Shown here piece by piece: positions 9,336 to 19,317 of a stretch of DNA of 64,000 bases. Each line of letters opens with the position of its first letter. The stretch's first letter is position 1. The notes beneath the pieces are model-generated. The model had not been told where the DNA came from, did no database searches, and worked only from the letters and a program-made list of their open reading frames with translations. This DNA is from CAVREM01 sp963728825 (lineage in GTDB: Bacteria; Acidobacteriota; Vicinamibacteria; Vicinamibacterales; CAVVIG01), in contig CAVSLA010000002.1 of assembly GCA_963728825.1 (NCBI GenBank), forward strand, positions 310,001 through 374,000, written 5' to 3'. The position numbers were made by a program, and so were the translations under genes.

Positions 9336-10160
9336 CTACGGCCGGGCGTTGGCCGGGCCGCCGCGCAGCGTCCAGAGATAGGTCAGGAGATCGGCCAGAT
9401 CCCGCTCGTTCAGTTGTTCCACGCTGTAGGCCGGCATCAGCGAGCGCTTTTCCTGCGTGACGGCCTTGACGTCGGACTTGACATATCCCTGAAGGCGCTC
9501 GGTCGAGTCCATGACCTGCACCGAAAAGAGATCCTCGTTCTTCCGCGTGCCGCGGACGGTGCGGCCTTCGGCGGTTGTCACCGTGACGGGCTCGTATCCC
9601 TGACGGAAGTCTTCGACTGCGCCGCGGATCTGGCGAACCAGGGCGGCCTGCGTCCGTGCGACGCCAATCCGCGTCAGGTCAGGACCCAGCACGCCGCCGC
9701 GGCCGTTGACCAGATGGCAGCTGCTGCACCGTGCATTGAAGATCCGCTCGCCGTTTTCGGCATTGCCGGTCGGCCTGGCGGGCGGAGGCACGCTCAACGT
9801 GCGGAGATACATCAGCACCTTCCAGGTATCCGGTTCCTGGAGGAAGACACCCGCCGGCGGCATCTCGGTGCCGGGAACGCCGGCGCGGACCAGCGGATAA
9901 AGCGACTCCTCGCTGGCGCCGGACGCGTAGATGCCGGTCAGGTCGGGGCCGCGCGCGCCGCGACCGTCCATGCCGTGGCAGTACGCGCAATTGGCGCGGA
10001 AAGCGGCCATGCCTTCCTGCAGCACCGTGGGAGTCGCCTGGAACGGGTTCTTCGGCGGTTCCACCCTGGTCTGCGCCGCCGCGGTGGCCATGCTGAACAG
10101 CGCCGCGGCGATCACCGCGCCGGATCCGTAGGCTCGACCGCGGTCCTGAAACTTCCGCAT
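9336..10160 (-). CDS. diheme cytochrome c
   Basis: This 274-residue exported protein carries two heme c motifs, CAYCH near residue 58 and CSSCH near residue 145. Each is followed by a DLT stretch, and the Met ligand candidates are in GTEMPPAG and SLMPAYS. A signal peptide (RAYGSGAVIAAALFSMATAAA) sends it to the periplasm. Between the second heme and the C-terminus is a GRTVRGTRKNEDLFSVQVMD segment, seen in heme-binding domains of acidobacterial and planctomycete cytochromes. The ATG at 10160 follows AGGAGG at good spacing. It is the first gene of a minus-strand set with the PQQ dehydrogenase and is its probable electron acceptor. Confidence 0.9.
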   Translation of the reverse strand: MRKFQDRGRAYGSGAVIAAALFSMATAAAQTRVEPPKNPFQATPTVLQEGMAAFRANCAYCHGMDGRGARGPDLTGIYASGASEESLYPLVRAGVPGTEMPPAGVFLQEPDTWKVLMYLRTLSVPPPARPTGNAENGERIFNARCSSCHLVNGRGGVLGPDLTRIGVARTQAALVRQIRGAVEDFRQGYEPVTVTTAEGRTVRGTRKNEDLFSVQVMDSTERLQGYVKSDVKAVTQEKRSLMPAYSVEQLNERDLADLLTYLWTLRGGPANARP

Positions 10161-10263
10161 CAGTACCTCCTGTTTGTGGAAGGGAAGGCATCGTGGCATT
10201 CGGATTCGCGGGTGTCAACTGCCCCCTGCGCGAGGTGTATAGTGACGCCGAAACGGAGCAATC

Positions 10264-11313
10264 ATGATGCATTGGCGGTTATTCGTGGCGGTTGTGGTCC
10301 TGGTGTCGGCCGCTCCTTCAGTTGCGACGCAGTCGGGCGCCTGTGAACCCGACGGGAAAATCCGCTTCATCTGCGGGGTTCCCAGCCCGGAAGATCTGAT
10401 TCCGGTGCCCGGTGGGCAGTGGGTGGTCGCGTCCGGCTACATCGGCGGGGGCGTGCATCTGATCAATACGAGCACATTTGCGACGACGCAGGTCTTTCCG
10501 ACGGCGCCGCCGCGCGAACGCTTCGACAAAGCGACATATGCGGCGTGTCCGGGACCTGTCGATCCTGCCGAGAAAGGGAAGCTCAGCGCCCACGGGCTGG
10601 CGATCGCGCCTGGTGCCAAAGGCGTTCACACCGTGTATCTGGTGCATCACGGGTTCCGTGAGTCGATTGAGGTCTTCGAGATCGACACCCAGCCGGCAAC
10701 GCCAACGTTCACTTGGGTCGGCTGCGTGATCGCTCCAGCGACCGCGGCATTCAACTCGGTGACGCCGCTGGCCGGCGGCGGCTTCGCCGCGACCAATCCC
10801 AATCGCCGCGTCAAACCGCCCAATCCTGATCCGGCGAACACCGGCGAGATCTGGGCGTGGCATCCGAAGAACGGCTTTTCGATCATTCCGGGCAGCGAAG
10901 GGCAGGGGCCCAACGGCATCGAGGCGTCGCCGGACGGCCGCTGGCTGTACGTCAATCATTGGCCGGCCCGCAAAGTGATGCGTCTCTCCCTCGGACAGAC
11001 GCCGGTCGTGAAGGAATTCCTCGACGTCAACTTTCAGCCCGACAATATTCGCTGGCAGCCGGACGGGTCGCTGCTCGCGGCCGGCCACGGCGGTCCCGAC
11101 ACGCCGACCGTCATCAAGTGCCTGATGAAGGTCTGCGCAGACGCCGCGTCGGTCGTGGCACGGATCGATCCCAAGGCCTGGACAGCGAAGGAGATCATTC
11201 GCTACCCGGCGAATGAGAAGTTCTTCAGCTCCACGGTCGCGTTGCAGGTGGGCAAGGAGGTCTGGATTGGAACGATCACGGGGGATCGGATTGCCCGGCA
11301 TCCCCTGCCGTAG
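10264..11313 (+). CDS. secreted beta-propeller-like protein of unknown function
   Basis: This 349-residue protein has a signal peptide (residues about 1-22) and then blade-like repeats: PSPEDLIPVPGGQWVVAS, AHGLAIAP, NGIEASPDGRWLYVNHW, NIRWQPDGSLLAAGHG. These resemble SMP-30/gluconolactonase-type six-bladed propellers, and GIEASPDG is close to the calcium-site region of that group. Four to six cysteines suggest disulfides in the periplasm. It is divergent from the cytochrome c gene. Lactonase activity is possible but not shown. Confidence 0.8.
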   Translation: MMHWRLFVAVVVLVSAAPSVATQSGACEPDGKIRFICGVPSPEDLIPVPGGQWVVASGYIGGGVHLINTSTFATTQVFPTAPPRERFDKATYAACPGPVDPAEKGKLSAHGLAIAPGAKGVHTVYLVHHGFRESIEVFEIDTQPATPTFTWVGCVIAPATAAFNSVTPLAGGGFAATNPNRRVKPPNPDPANTGEIWAWHPKNGFSIIPGSEGQGPNGIEASPDGRWLYVNHWPARKVMRLSLGQTPVVKEFLDVNFQPDNIRWQPDGSLLAAGHGGPDTPTVIKCLMKVCADAASVVARIDPKAWTAKEIIRYPANEKFFSSTVALQVGKEVWIGTITGDRIARHPLP

Positions 11314-11334
11314 GGCGGGCGTTTCAGGCCCGCC
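11310..11334. repeat. REP-like hairpin with GTAG head
   Basis: GTAG at 11310-11313 overlaps the TAG stop of the preceding gene. It is followed by GGCGGGCGT, loop TTC, and AGGCCCGCC with one mismatch. It is the same family as the hairpins at 9309, 29147, 31138, 36478 and 39003. Confidence 0.6.
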
Positions 11335-11489
11335 GCTCCTGGCGCTTGCGCTCCTCATCGGCGCATCGCATTTGGCTTGGCTTCGAAGAGGTCTAGGTAC
11401 ATTCCCACGCATGAAGATGTCAGGACGGCGAACCGGGGGCGGAGAGCCTGCGGCTTGCGGCACCCCACCGTTAAGATGAACCGTTGAAT

Positions 11490-13391
11490 ATGACCGAGAC
11501 CGCCACCAAGGAGACCCTCGGCTTCCAGACCGAGGTCAGGCAGCTGCTGCACCTGATGGTGCACTCCCTGTACGGGAACAAAGAGATTTTTCTGCGCGAG
11601 CTGGTCTCGAACGCGTCCGATGCCGGCGACAAGCTGCGCTTCGAAGCGATGACCGACCCGGCGCTGTTCGAGAACGATCCCGACCCGAAGATTCGCGTCG
11701 GCTACGACGCGCAGGCGCGCACGATCACCGTGTCCGACAATGGCATCGGCATGTCGCGTCAGGAGGTGATCGACCAGCTCGGCACGATCGCCAAGTCGGG
11801 CACGCGCGAGTTCTTCGCCAGGCTGACGTCGGACCGCGCGAAAGACGCGCACCTCATCGGGCAGTTCGGCGTCGGCTTCTACTCCTCGTTCATCGTCGCC
11901 GACCGCGTCACGCTGACCACGCGGCGCGCCGGGCTGACCGCGGAGCACGGCGTGCGCTGGGAAAGTTCGGGTGAGGGGGACTACACCGTCGAGACCGTGC
12001 GCAAGGAGACGCGCGGCACCGACGTCGTGCTGCATCTGCGCCCGGAAGAAGACGACCTGCTCTCCGACCCGCGTCTGCGCGGGATCCTCCGCAAGTATTC
12101 CGACCACGTCACGCTGCCGATCCTCATGAAGAAGGAGCGTGGGGACGATGACGAGCAGGTCAACCAGGCCTCGGCCTTGTGGGCGCGTTCGAAGGCGGAC
12201 ATCACCGACGAGCAATACCACGAGTTCTACAAGCACGTGGCGCACGATTTCGAACCGCCGCTTGCCTACACGCACGCCAGGGTCGAAGGCCGACAGGAGT
12301 TCACGCAGCTGTTCTTCATCCCGCAGCGGGCGCCGTTCGACCTGTGGGACCGCGAGCACCGCCGCGGCATCAAGCTCTACGTCCGCCGCGTCTTCATCAT
12401 GGACGATGCCGAACAGCTGCTGCCGCCGTATTTGCGGTTCGTGCGCGGGATCGTCGATTCGAACGACCTGCCGCTGAACGTCTCGCGCGAAATCCTGCAG
12501 CAGTCGCGCGACGTCCAGACGATCCGCAACGCCTCGGTCAAGCGCGTGCTCGGCCTGATCGAAGACCTGGCCCAGAACCAGGCCGAGAAGTTCACCGCCT
12601 TCTGGAAGGAATTCGGCCGCGTGCTCAAGGAAGGCGTCGCGGACGATGCCGCGAATCGGGAGCGGATCGTGAAGCTGCTGCGTTTCGCGTCAACCAGGAG
12701 CGATGGCGCCGAGCAGAACGTTTCGTTGTCCGAGTACGTCAGCCGAATGAAGGATGGCCAGGACGCGATTTACTACATCACTGCCGACAGCTACCCGGCG
12801 GCGCGAAACAGCCCGCATCTCGAAATCTTCCGCAAGCTGGGTGTCGAAGTCCTGCTGATGTACGACCGCGTCGACGAGTGGGTGGCGTCGCAGCTCACCG
12901 AGTTCGACGGCAAGCCGCTACAGTCGGTCGCGAAGGGCGGGCTCGACTTGAGCAGGCTTGGCGGTGACGCCCCGACGCCGGAGCAGGAGAAGACGGCCGG
13001 GGAGCACCAGGGGCTGGTCGACCGCCTTCAGGGCGTCCTCGAGGCTCGCGCGAGCGCCGTCCGTGTCACCAGCCGCCTCACCGACTCGCCGTCGTGTCTG
13101 GTCACCGATGAGCACGGCATGAGCACGCACCTCGAGCGCATGCTCAAGGCAGCCGGCCAGCCTGTGCCGGGATCGAAGCCAATCCTCGAGATTAACCCGC
13201 AGCATCCGATCGTGCTGCGGCTGAAGGACGAGACCGACGAGCGGCGATTCAGCGACTGGAGCCACATCCTTTTCGACCAGGCGCTGCTCGCCGAAGGCGG
13301 GCAGCTCGACGACCCGGCGTCGTTCGTGAAGCGGTTGAACGACGTGATGCTGACGCTGGCCGGCGGGAGATCGAGAATCTGGACGCCCTGA
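11490..13391 (+). CDS. htpG: molecular chaperone HtpG (Hsp90)
   Basis: This 633-residue cytoplasmic ATP-dependent chaperone has the normal length for bacterial HtpG. Diagnostic Hsp90 motifs are present: LRELVSNASDAGDKLR near residue 35, DNGIGMS near 84, and GQFGVGFYSSFIV near 126. The middle domain carries LYVRRVFIMDD near 295 and DLPLNVSREILQ near 328. The start is probably ATG at 11490. An in-frame TTG six bases upstream could also be used, and no strong ribosome-binding site separates them. Confidence 0.96.
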   Translation: MTETATKETLGFQTEVRQLLHLMVHSLYGNKEIFLRELVSNASDAGDKLRFEAMTDPALFENDPDPKIRVGYDAQARTITVSDNGIGMSRQEVIDQLGTIAKSGTREFFARLTSDRAKDAHLIGQFGVGFYSSFIVADRVTLTTRRAGLTAEHGVRWESSGEGDYTVETVRKETRGTDVVLHLRPEEDDLLSDPRLRGILRKYSDHVTLPILMKKERGDDDEQVNQASALWARSKADITDEQYHEFYKHVAHDFEPPLAYTHARVEGRQEFTQLFFIPQRAPFDLWDREHRRGIKLYVRRVFIMDDAEQLLPPYLRFVRGIVDSNDLPLNVSREILQQSRDVQTIRNASVKRVLGLIEDLAQNQAEKFTAFWKEFGRVLKEGVADDAANRERIVKLLRFASTRSDGAEQNVSLSEYVSRMKDGQDAIYYITADSYPAARNSPHLEIFRKLGVEVLLMYDRVDEWVASQLTEFDGKPLQSVAKGGLDLSRLGGDAPTPEQEKTAGEHQGLVDRLQGVLEARASAVRVTSRLTDSPSCLVTDEHGMSTHLERMLKAAGQPVPGSKPILEINPQHPIVLRLKDETDERRFSDWSHILFDQALLAEGGQLDDPASFVKRLNDVMLTLAGGRSRIWTP

Positions 13392-13467
13392 GCGTCGACG
13401 GCCTGCCGGCGCCTCTTTGAAATCTTGTAGACTCAACGGTCGTCGCCTAGGGTGACGGGAGTGGACG

Positions 13468-14380
13468 ATGCGAACGGTTGTTGTCGCTGCAATAATGCTT
13501 GCGTTCGTCGAACCAGGACAGGCGCAAACCGCTTCTCGGACGCCATGGGGAGATCCGGACCTTCAGGGCCTTTGGAACAACGCCACCGTGGCGCCGTTGG
13601 AGCGTCCGGCGATGCTGGCCAAGAAGCCGTTCTGGACGGAAGCGGAGGCTGCGGAAGTTGAGAAGAACGGCCTGGAAACGCTGCTCAAAGCCGTCGCCGC
13701 GGAAGTACCGGTCAGCGGCGAGTTGAACGGCATCTGGCTCGAGGTGGGCAAGGTGCTCCGAAACCGCAACACCTCGATGGTCATCGATCCACCGGACGGC
13801 AGAATCCCATACACGCCCGACGGCAAGAAGCGATGGGATGCTCAGCCGACGCTCGGGAAGAGACTGGCCGCCGATGCTCCCGAGGATCGCGCGCTCATCG
13901 AACGGTGCATCCAGGTGGATCCGGTGCTGCTGCCCAATCCTTTCTATAACAACAACCACCAGATCGTTCAGACGCCCGGCTACGTCGTGATCCTCAGCGA
14001 GGTCATCCATCAGGCACGGGTCATTCCCCTCGACGGGCGGCCCCGTGTCGACGGTCGTGTCGCGCAATGGTTCGGCGACTCGCGCGGACGTTGGGAGGGC
14101 CAGACGCTGGTGGTCGAAACAGCCAACTTCCGCGATCAGGGACTCTTTCGGGGGGCGACTGCCGCGCTGCGTCTCGAGGAGCGCTTCACGCGCGTCGACG
14201 CGGCGACGATCGACTACGCAGTGAAGGTGACGGACCCTGCGACGTTCACTCAGCCATGGACAGCAGTCAGCACGCTGCGCGCCACGGCCGGCCCGCTCTT
14301 CGAGTACCGGCTGCCACGAGGGCAACTACAGTCTGCCGGCAATCCTGAGAGGGGCGCGCGTCGAGGAGAAAGACCGCTGA
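13468..14380 (+). CDS. secreted 'TPWGDPDLQG' family protein, frameshifted near its end
   Basis: This is a secreted protein of an uncharacterised family common in Acidobacteriota. A signal peptide is followed by SRTPWGDPDLQGLWNN, and later by NPFYNNNHQIVQTP and WFGDSRGRWEGQTLVVET. It is a paralogue of the protein at 30111-31106. The reading frame fails at 14304-14308 (GTACC). Removing one C gives FEYGCHEGN followed by LPAILRGARVEEKDR and a stop at 14378, matching the paralogue's FEYACHEGN ending. Without that correction the frame runs on for about 180 bases over the opposite-strand toxin gene, which is clearly wrong. The restored length is 303 residues. Function is unknown. Confidence 0.82.
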
Positions 14381-14403
14381 TGCCGTGGCGGGCCCGACCC
14401 GGC

Positions 14404-14832
14404 CTAATCGACGAAGTCCTGCAGCCCCCGGATGTGCTGAACGAGGCGCGGGTGCTCCGCGACCTTGGCGGCGAACCGCTCATCGCCGGTGATGACCTCG
14501 GTGTCGAGTCGGGCAGCGAGCGCCAAGTACGTCGCGTCGTATACGGTGATGCCTGACGTGAGGGCCAGGGCGAGAGCGTCTTGAATCAAGCCCCGAGTCG
14601 CAACCGTTTCCACGGCGACCTGGGCGAGGTCCACAACCAGTTGCCGCGCTTCGGTGACGTGCAATTCCTTTCGTCGCACCTTCTTCCAGACGGCATTGCC
14701 GGCCTCTGAGAACAGGAGATCGGGCGCCAGGTAGTCGTGTGCTGCGCCAAGCCATCGCCGCGCGGCTTCGGAGTGGACCTCCGGGACGAACCACTTGACG
14801 ACCAGGCTCGCGTCAACGACGAAGACGCTCAC
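14404..14832 (-). CDS. vapC: PIN-domain toxin of a VapBC-type module
   Basis: This 142-residue PIN-domain ribonuclease is the likely toxin. The acidic metal-binding residues are visible: Asp7 in VVDAS, Glu43 in FSEAGN, an Asp near 98 in VYDATYLALA, and an Asp near 116 in TGDERF. Its start overlaps the antitoxin stop by four bases, the usual coupling in these operons. PIN toxins cut specific RNAs; the target cannot be inferred here. Confidence 0.93.
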   Translation of the reverse strand: MSVFVVDASLVVKWFVPEVHSEAARRWLGAAHDYLAPDLLFSEAGNAVWKKVRRKELHVTEARQLVVDLAQVAVETVATRGLIQDALALALTSGITVYDATYLALAARLDTEVITGDERFAAKVAEHPRLVQHIRGLQDFVD

Positions 14833-15062
14833 CGCGCGTCGCGATCCTCGCGAATGAGGTCGGCGCTGTCCGAATGGCCCGAGCGGCTCAAGCGCTTCAG
14901 CCAGCGCGCCGAGAGACGGCGGGTCTCTGCGAGATTTCGAGTACTCGCGCGGCGCAGGACGTCATGGATCTCGGCCTGCAGCGAACGTTGGTTCGCCTTG
15001 GCTGCGGCCTTCAGCCGCTCGAGCACCTCAGCGTCCAAGTCGCGCACCAGCACGTTGGGCAT
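14829..15062 (-). CDS. vapB: FitA/VapB-like ribbon-helix-helix antitoxin
   Basis: This 77-residue protein begins with PNVLVRDLDAEVLERLKAAAKAN, a ribbon-helix-helix DNA-binding domain of the FitA type ('VRDLD...L'), and then RSLQAEIHDVLRRA. The C-terminal half would wrap and inhibit the PIN toxin. It is the first gene of a two-gene operon and starts at ATG 15062 behind a GAGAGG ribosome-binding site. Autoregulation through the palindrome at 15082-15100 is likely. Confidence 0.9.
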   Translation of the reverse strand: MPNVLVRDLDAEVLERLKAAAKANQRSLQAEIHDVLRRASTRNLAETRRLSARWLKRLSRSGHSDSADLIREDRDAR

Positions 15063-15081
15063 CGGCGACCTCTCGAGCCGA

Positions 15082-15100
15082 TGGTATCATACTGATACCA
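15082..15100 (-). promoter_or_regulatory. palindromic operator of the VapBC-type module
   Basis: TGGTATCA, spacer TAC, TGATACCA is an exact inverted repeat 20 bases upstream of the antitoxin start. A TATGAT -10-like hexamer on the minus strand (15086-15091) lies inside it, so a bound antitoxin would block the promoter. GTATCA-type half-sites are usual for FitAB/VapBC operators. Confidence 0.75.
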
Positions 15101-15350
15101 GTGGCGCAGCGTGGCACTGCGTTCCTCACCCACGGTGCGCCGGCGATTGGCGAACGAGCCGGAGGGCGCAATCTGAACCCTGGCCTGCCGCTCTCCTCCC
15201 GACATCGCGTTCTTCCGTTCCGATTGGCCGCTCTCTAGGGCATACTCATCGAGATCAACCGCCGCCGGTTTCTTGAGGCGTCGCCCCTCGGTTGAGCGAC
15301 CCCTCCGCCGGGCCGTCGGTGGTGCGCCGCCTGAAAGGGAGGACCTGCAG

Positions 15351-16847
15351 ATGCCGCATTCACGGCGCGTACACGGGTGGCTTCCGGTGGCGCTTGCGGC
15401 GTCCGCGTTGGGAGCCGCGGCGCCCGATACCCGACTGCCCGAAGCGGCGCGCGCCGCGGATCGGGAAACCGTGAACAGGCTGATCGCGGCGGGGAGTCCG
15501 GTCGACGCCGCCGAGCCCGACGGCACGACAGCGCTGCATTGGGCCGTCTACCACGACGATCTCGCCATGGCCGGCCGGCTGCTGGACGCGGGAGCGGATG
15601 TCAACGCGGCCAACCGCAACGGCGCGACGCCCCTGACCCTCGCCTGTACGAACGCGGGCACCGCGGTCATCGATCGGCTGTTGAAGGCCGGAGCGGACCC
15701 GAGCGTCGCCCCATCCGGTGCGCCGCCGCTCGTGGCCTGCGCTCATCGCGGCGTCGTTCCCGCGGTCCAGATGCTGATGGCCCGCGGCGCAGACGTCAAC
15801 GCCAAGGACAGCTGGCGTGGCCAGACGCCGTTGATGTGGGCCGCGGCCGAGAACCACGCCGACCTGATCAAGGTGCTGCTGGCCGGGGGCGCAACTGTTG
15901 ACGCGCGCACGAACGGAAACTTCACGGCTTTGATGTTCGCCGTCCGACAGGACGCGCGCGAGGCGGCAGGTCTTCTCCTCGCGGCCGGCGCCGACGTGAA
16001 CCTCACCGGACCCAACGGCCAGGACGTGCTGCGCCTGGCGATCACCAACCGGCACTACTCGCTGGCCGCCACGCTCGTCGACGCAGGCGCCCGGCCGATG
16101 ACGCGGAACAAGCAGGGCACGACGCCTCTGCACGAGCTGGTCACCTCGCGATCGGCGCCACGTCACCTCGACAACCAGTTCATCGCGCTTGGAGAGGGCG
16201 AATCACCCCAGCTCTCCAGCCTCGAGCTGATGAAGAAGCTCGTCGCGCGGGGCGCCGACCCCAACGCGCGCACCGAGCCGACGCCGATCGTCCACGAGCG
16301 CTGGACGGACAAGGGGATCTACAGCGCCAGCCGGCCCTTCATGGACAACGGCGTGAACCTGGGCGGTGCGACGCCCTACCTGCTGGCCGCCCAAGCGGCC
16401 GACGTCGAGGCGATGCGCCTGCTGCAGACGCTCGGCGCCGATCCGCGGCTCGCGACGTTTGCAAACAACACGGCGGTGATGCTGGCCGCCGGCATCGGCC
16501 ATGTCGAGGGGTCGCGACGCTATCGCCCGGAGCGCGATGCGCTCGAAGCGGTCACGCTCGCCGCCACCGCGGGTGTGGATGTCAACGCGTCCAACGCGAA
16601 CGGTCAGACGGCGCTGCACGGCGCGGTCTATCGTGCGGCGAACACCATCATCCGCTATCTCGTTGAAACGGGGGCGCGCACCGATTTCCAGGACGAGCTG
16701 GAGCGGACGCCGCTCAAGCTCGCCGAGCAGGGATTCAATCAGGTCGCCAGCCTGATTCGCCGCGAGGCCGCGGCAGCGTTGCTCAAGGAGCTGGGCGCGA
16801 AATCGATGCCGCCGGCTCGCGCATCGAGCGCGCCGGACGCACCGTAG
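15351..16847 (+). CDS. exported ankyrin-repeat protein
   Basis: This 498-residue protein has a signal peptide (PVALAASALGAAA) followed by about eight to ten ankyrin repeats. Typical units are DGTTALHWAVYHDDLAMAG, LLDAGADVNAANRNGATPL and VDVNASNANGQTALHGAVY. Ankyrin arrays bind proteins; nothing shows a catalytic domain. The start at 15351 is chosen because GGGAGG lies about ten bases upstream and the signal peptide follows directly. It precedes a DUF1592 cytochrome-like gene and a DUF1552 gene on the same strand, which may form a functional set. Confidence 0.87.
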   Translation: MPHSRRVHGWLPVALAASALGAAAPDTRLPEAARAADRETVNRLIAAGSPVDAAEPDGTTALHWAVYHDDLAMAGRLLDAGADVNAANRNGATPLTLACTNAGTAVIDRLLKAGADPSVAPSGAPPLVACAHRGVVPAVQMLMARGADVNAKDSWRGQTPLMWAAAENHADLIKVLLAGGATVDARTNGNFTALMFAVRQDAREAAGLLLAAGADVNLTGPNGQDVLRLAITNRHYSLAATLVDAGARPMTRNKQGTTPLHELVTSRSAPRHLDNQFIALGEGESPQLSSLELMKKLVARGADPNARTEPTPIVHERWTDKGIYSASRPFMDNGVNLGGATPYLLAAQAADVEAMRLLQTLGADPRLATFANNTAVMLAAGIGHVEGSRRYRPERDALEAVTLAATAGVDVNASNANGQTALHGAVYRAANTIIRYLVETGARTDFQDELERTPLKLAEQGFNQVASLIRREAAAALLKELGAKSMPPARASSAPDAP

Positions 16848-16858
16848 CAACGTGGTTC

Positions 16859-16882
16859 GTGGGGCGACCCTTGAGGGTCGCC
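16859..16882. repeat. REP-like hairpin
   Basis: GTGG followed by GGCGACCCT, TG and AGGGTCGCC (16863-16882) forms a nine-pair hairpin between the ankyrin gene and the next gene. The stem differs from other copies, but the layout is the same. Confidence 0.6.
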
Positions 16883-16899
16883 GTAGGGATGGAGAGATC

Positions 16900-19306
16900 G
16901 TGACAAGGAAAGGGCTGCTGCTCGCGAGCTCTGTGCTGGTCTGGTCGTTGTCGGCCACCGCCGTGCCGCTGGGGGGATCGCCAGCGCAAGCACCGGCCGC
17001 GTCGACTCCACACGCGACCGCACTGCGGCGCTACTGCGTCACGTGCCACAACGACCGGCTCCGCACGGCGGGGTTCTCGCTCGAAAGCCTCGACGTCGCG
17101 AACCCGGCGGCCCGCCCCGACACGTGGGAGAAGGTCATCCAGAAGCTCCGCAGCCGCACCATGCCGCCTGCCCAGTCGCCGCGTCCCGACGAAGCGACCT
17201 ACGACAGCCTCGCGACATGGCTCGAGGGGGCGCTCGATCGCGAGGCGGCCGCACGTCCCAACCCGGCGAGGCCACTGCTGCACCGGATGAATCGGGCCGA
17301 GTATCGCAATGCCATCCGCGATCTGCTCGCGCTCGACGTCGACGTCAGTGCGTTGCCCGCCGACGACGCGACCTACGGGTTCGACAACATCGCCGACGCC
17401 CTGGGCACCTCACCGCTGCTGCTCGAAAGCTACGTCACGATGGCGCGGAAGATCAGCCGGATGGCCATCGGCAGCCCGGCGATCCCGGCGGTGACATCGA
17501 CCTATTCGACCCCGGAGGACCTCACGCAGGACTATCACCTGCGCGATCTGCCGCTCGGCACGCGCGGCGGCCTGCGCCTCGAGGAGTACTTCGCGGTCGA
17601 TGCCGAGTACCGAGATCCGCGTGCGGCTCCGGCGTACGGCTCTCGGAACGATCCGGGGGATCGCCGAGGAGCACCAGCTGGAGCTGACGCTCGACGGCCA
17701 GCGGATCGGCCTCTTTCCAATCGGTGCGAGGGACGCCTACCGGCCGGTGGTGGTCAACGAGCAGAACCCCGGCCAGACTGCCAGCAAGGCGTTCACCGCG
17801 GACGAGCACATGCATGTCCGGATGAGAATTCCCGCCGGGCGTCATACGGTCGTCGCGGCGTTCGTCGGCAGGCCGCCGGTGCTCTCCGAGCAGCTCAACA
17901 AGCCGTTCCTCCGCAGCTACGTCTCGTCGAACATTCAAACCGGACTGCCCGAGGTCGATCGGCTGCTCGTCAGCGGCCCGTTCGATCCGTCGCGACCGGC
18001 CGACACACCCAGCCGCGCGCGAATCTTCAGCTGCCGCCCCGCGACCGCCGCCGAGGAACGGCCCTGCGCCCGCTCGATCTTGTCGCGGCTCGGCCGCCTC
18101 GCCTATCGGCGGCCGCTCGACGACTCCGAGCTCGATCGGCTGCTGGCGTTCTACGACGACGAGAGGCGGCACAGCGACTTCGAAGGCGGCATCGAGCTCG
18201 CGCTGCGGTTCATGCTGGCCAGCCCGCCGTTCATCTTCCGGCTCGAATCCGAGCCCGCCGAGCTCGGGCCCGGTGCGGTCTACGCGCTGTCGGATCTCGA
18301 CATTGCCTCGCGGCTGTCCTTTTTCCTGTGGAGCAGCATTCCGGATGAAGCGCTCGTCGCGGCGGCCGAGCGCGGCGAGCTCCGGGATCCCGCGGCGCTC
18401 GAGCGACAGGCGCGGCGGATGCTGGCCGACCCGCGTGCCGAGGCGCTGGTCGAGAACTTCGCGGGGCAGTGGCTCTATCTGCGGAACCTCACCGGCACCA
18501 GGCCGGATCCGCCGACGTTTCCTGATTTCGACGACAACCTGCGGCAGTCACTGCGGCGTGAGACGGAGTTGTTCTTCACGAGCATCATGCAGGAGGATCG
18601 CAGCGTCATCGACCTGCTGACTGCCGACTACACCTTCGTGAACGAGCGGCTCGCGCGGCACTACCGGCTCCCCGGGATTTACGGCGATCGCTTCCGGCGC
18701 GTACCGGTGACCGACGATCGTCGTCGCGGCCTGCTCGGCCACGGGAGTGTCCTGACCGTGACGTCCTATGCAACGCGCACCTCGCCCGTGCTTCGCGGGA
18801 AGTGGGTGCTCGAGAACCTGCTCGGCGCGCCGCCGCCCCCGCCGCCGCCTGATGTGCCGGATCTCGACGACACCGAAAGCACCGAGGGGCTCTCGATGCG
18901 GGAGCGGATGGTGAAGCATCGCGCGAACCCGGCATGCGCCTCCTGTCACGCGCGCATGGATCCGTACGGATTCGCGCTCGAGAACTTCGACGCGATCGGG
19001 CGCTGGCGCATGAGGGAGGCCGACGGCCAGGCGATCGACGCGTCAGCCACGCTGCCGGACGGGACGTCGTTCAACGGCCCGAGCGAGCTGCGTGCGACCA
19101 TCCTGCGGCGCCCGGAGGAGTTCGTGAAGACGTTCACGCGCAAACTGCTCACCTACGCGGTGGGGCGCGGCCTCGAAGCGTCCGACGAGCCGATCATCAG
19201 ACGAATCGTGAGTCAGGCGGCCCGCGACGGCTACCGGTTCTCGTCGATCGTCGTCGGCATCGCGACCAGCGAGCCGTTCCGGATGAAGGTCAAGAAAGAA
19301 ACGTAA
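16900..19306 (+). CDS. DUF1592-type cytochrome c domain protein, frameshifted
   Basis: This exported multi-domain protein (DUF1587/1592/1588/1585 architecture) is common in Acidobacteriota and Planctomycetes. After the signal peptide comes heme motif CVTCH (RRYCVTCHNDRL), then a middle region with DLDIASRLSFFLWSSIPDE. Near the end is a second motif, CASCH, in ACASCHARMDPYGFALENFD. The frame breaks at 17607-17611 (GTACC). Removing one C turns AEYRDPR into AEYEIRVRLRR, the conserved continuation, and joins two long frames into 801 residues. GTG 16900 with GGAGAG upstream is the preferred start. The pair with the following DUF1552 gene is typical. The biochemical role is not established. Confidence 0.85.
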
Positions 19307-19317
19307 GAAGGACACAC

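Noticed and set aside
14381..14556. Plus-strand continuation of the 13468 gene to 14556
   Set aside because: It exists only because of the frame error and overlaps the PIN toxin gene on the other strand.
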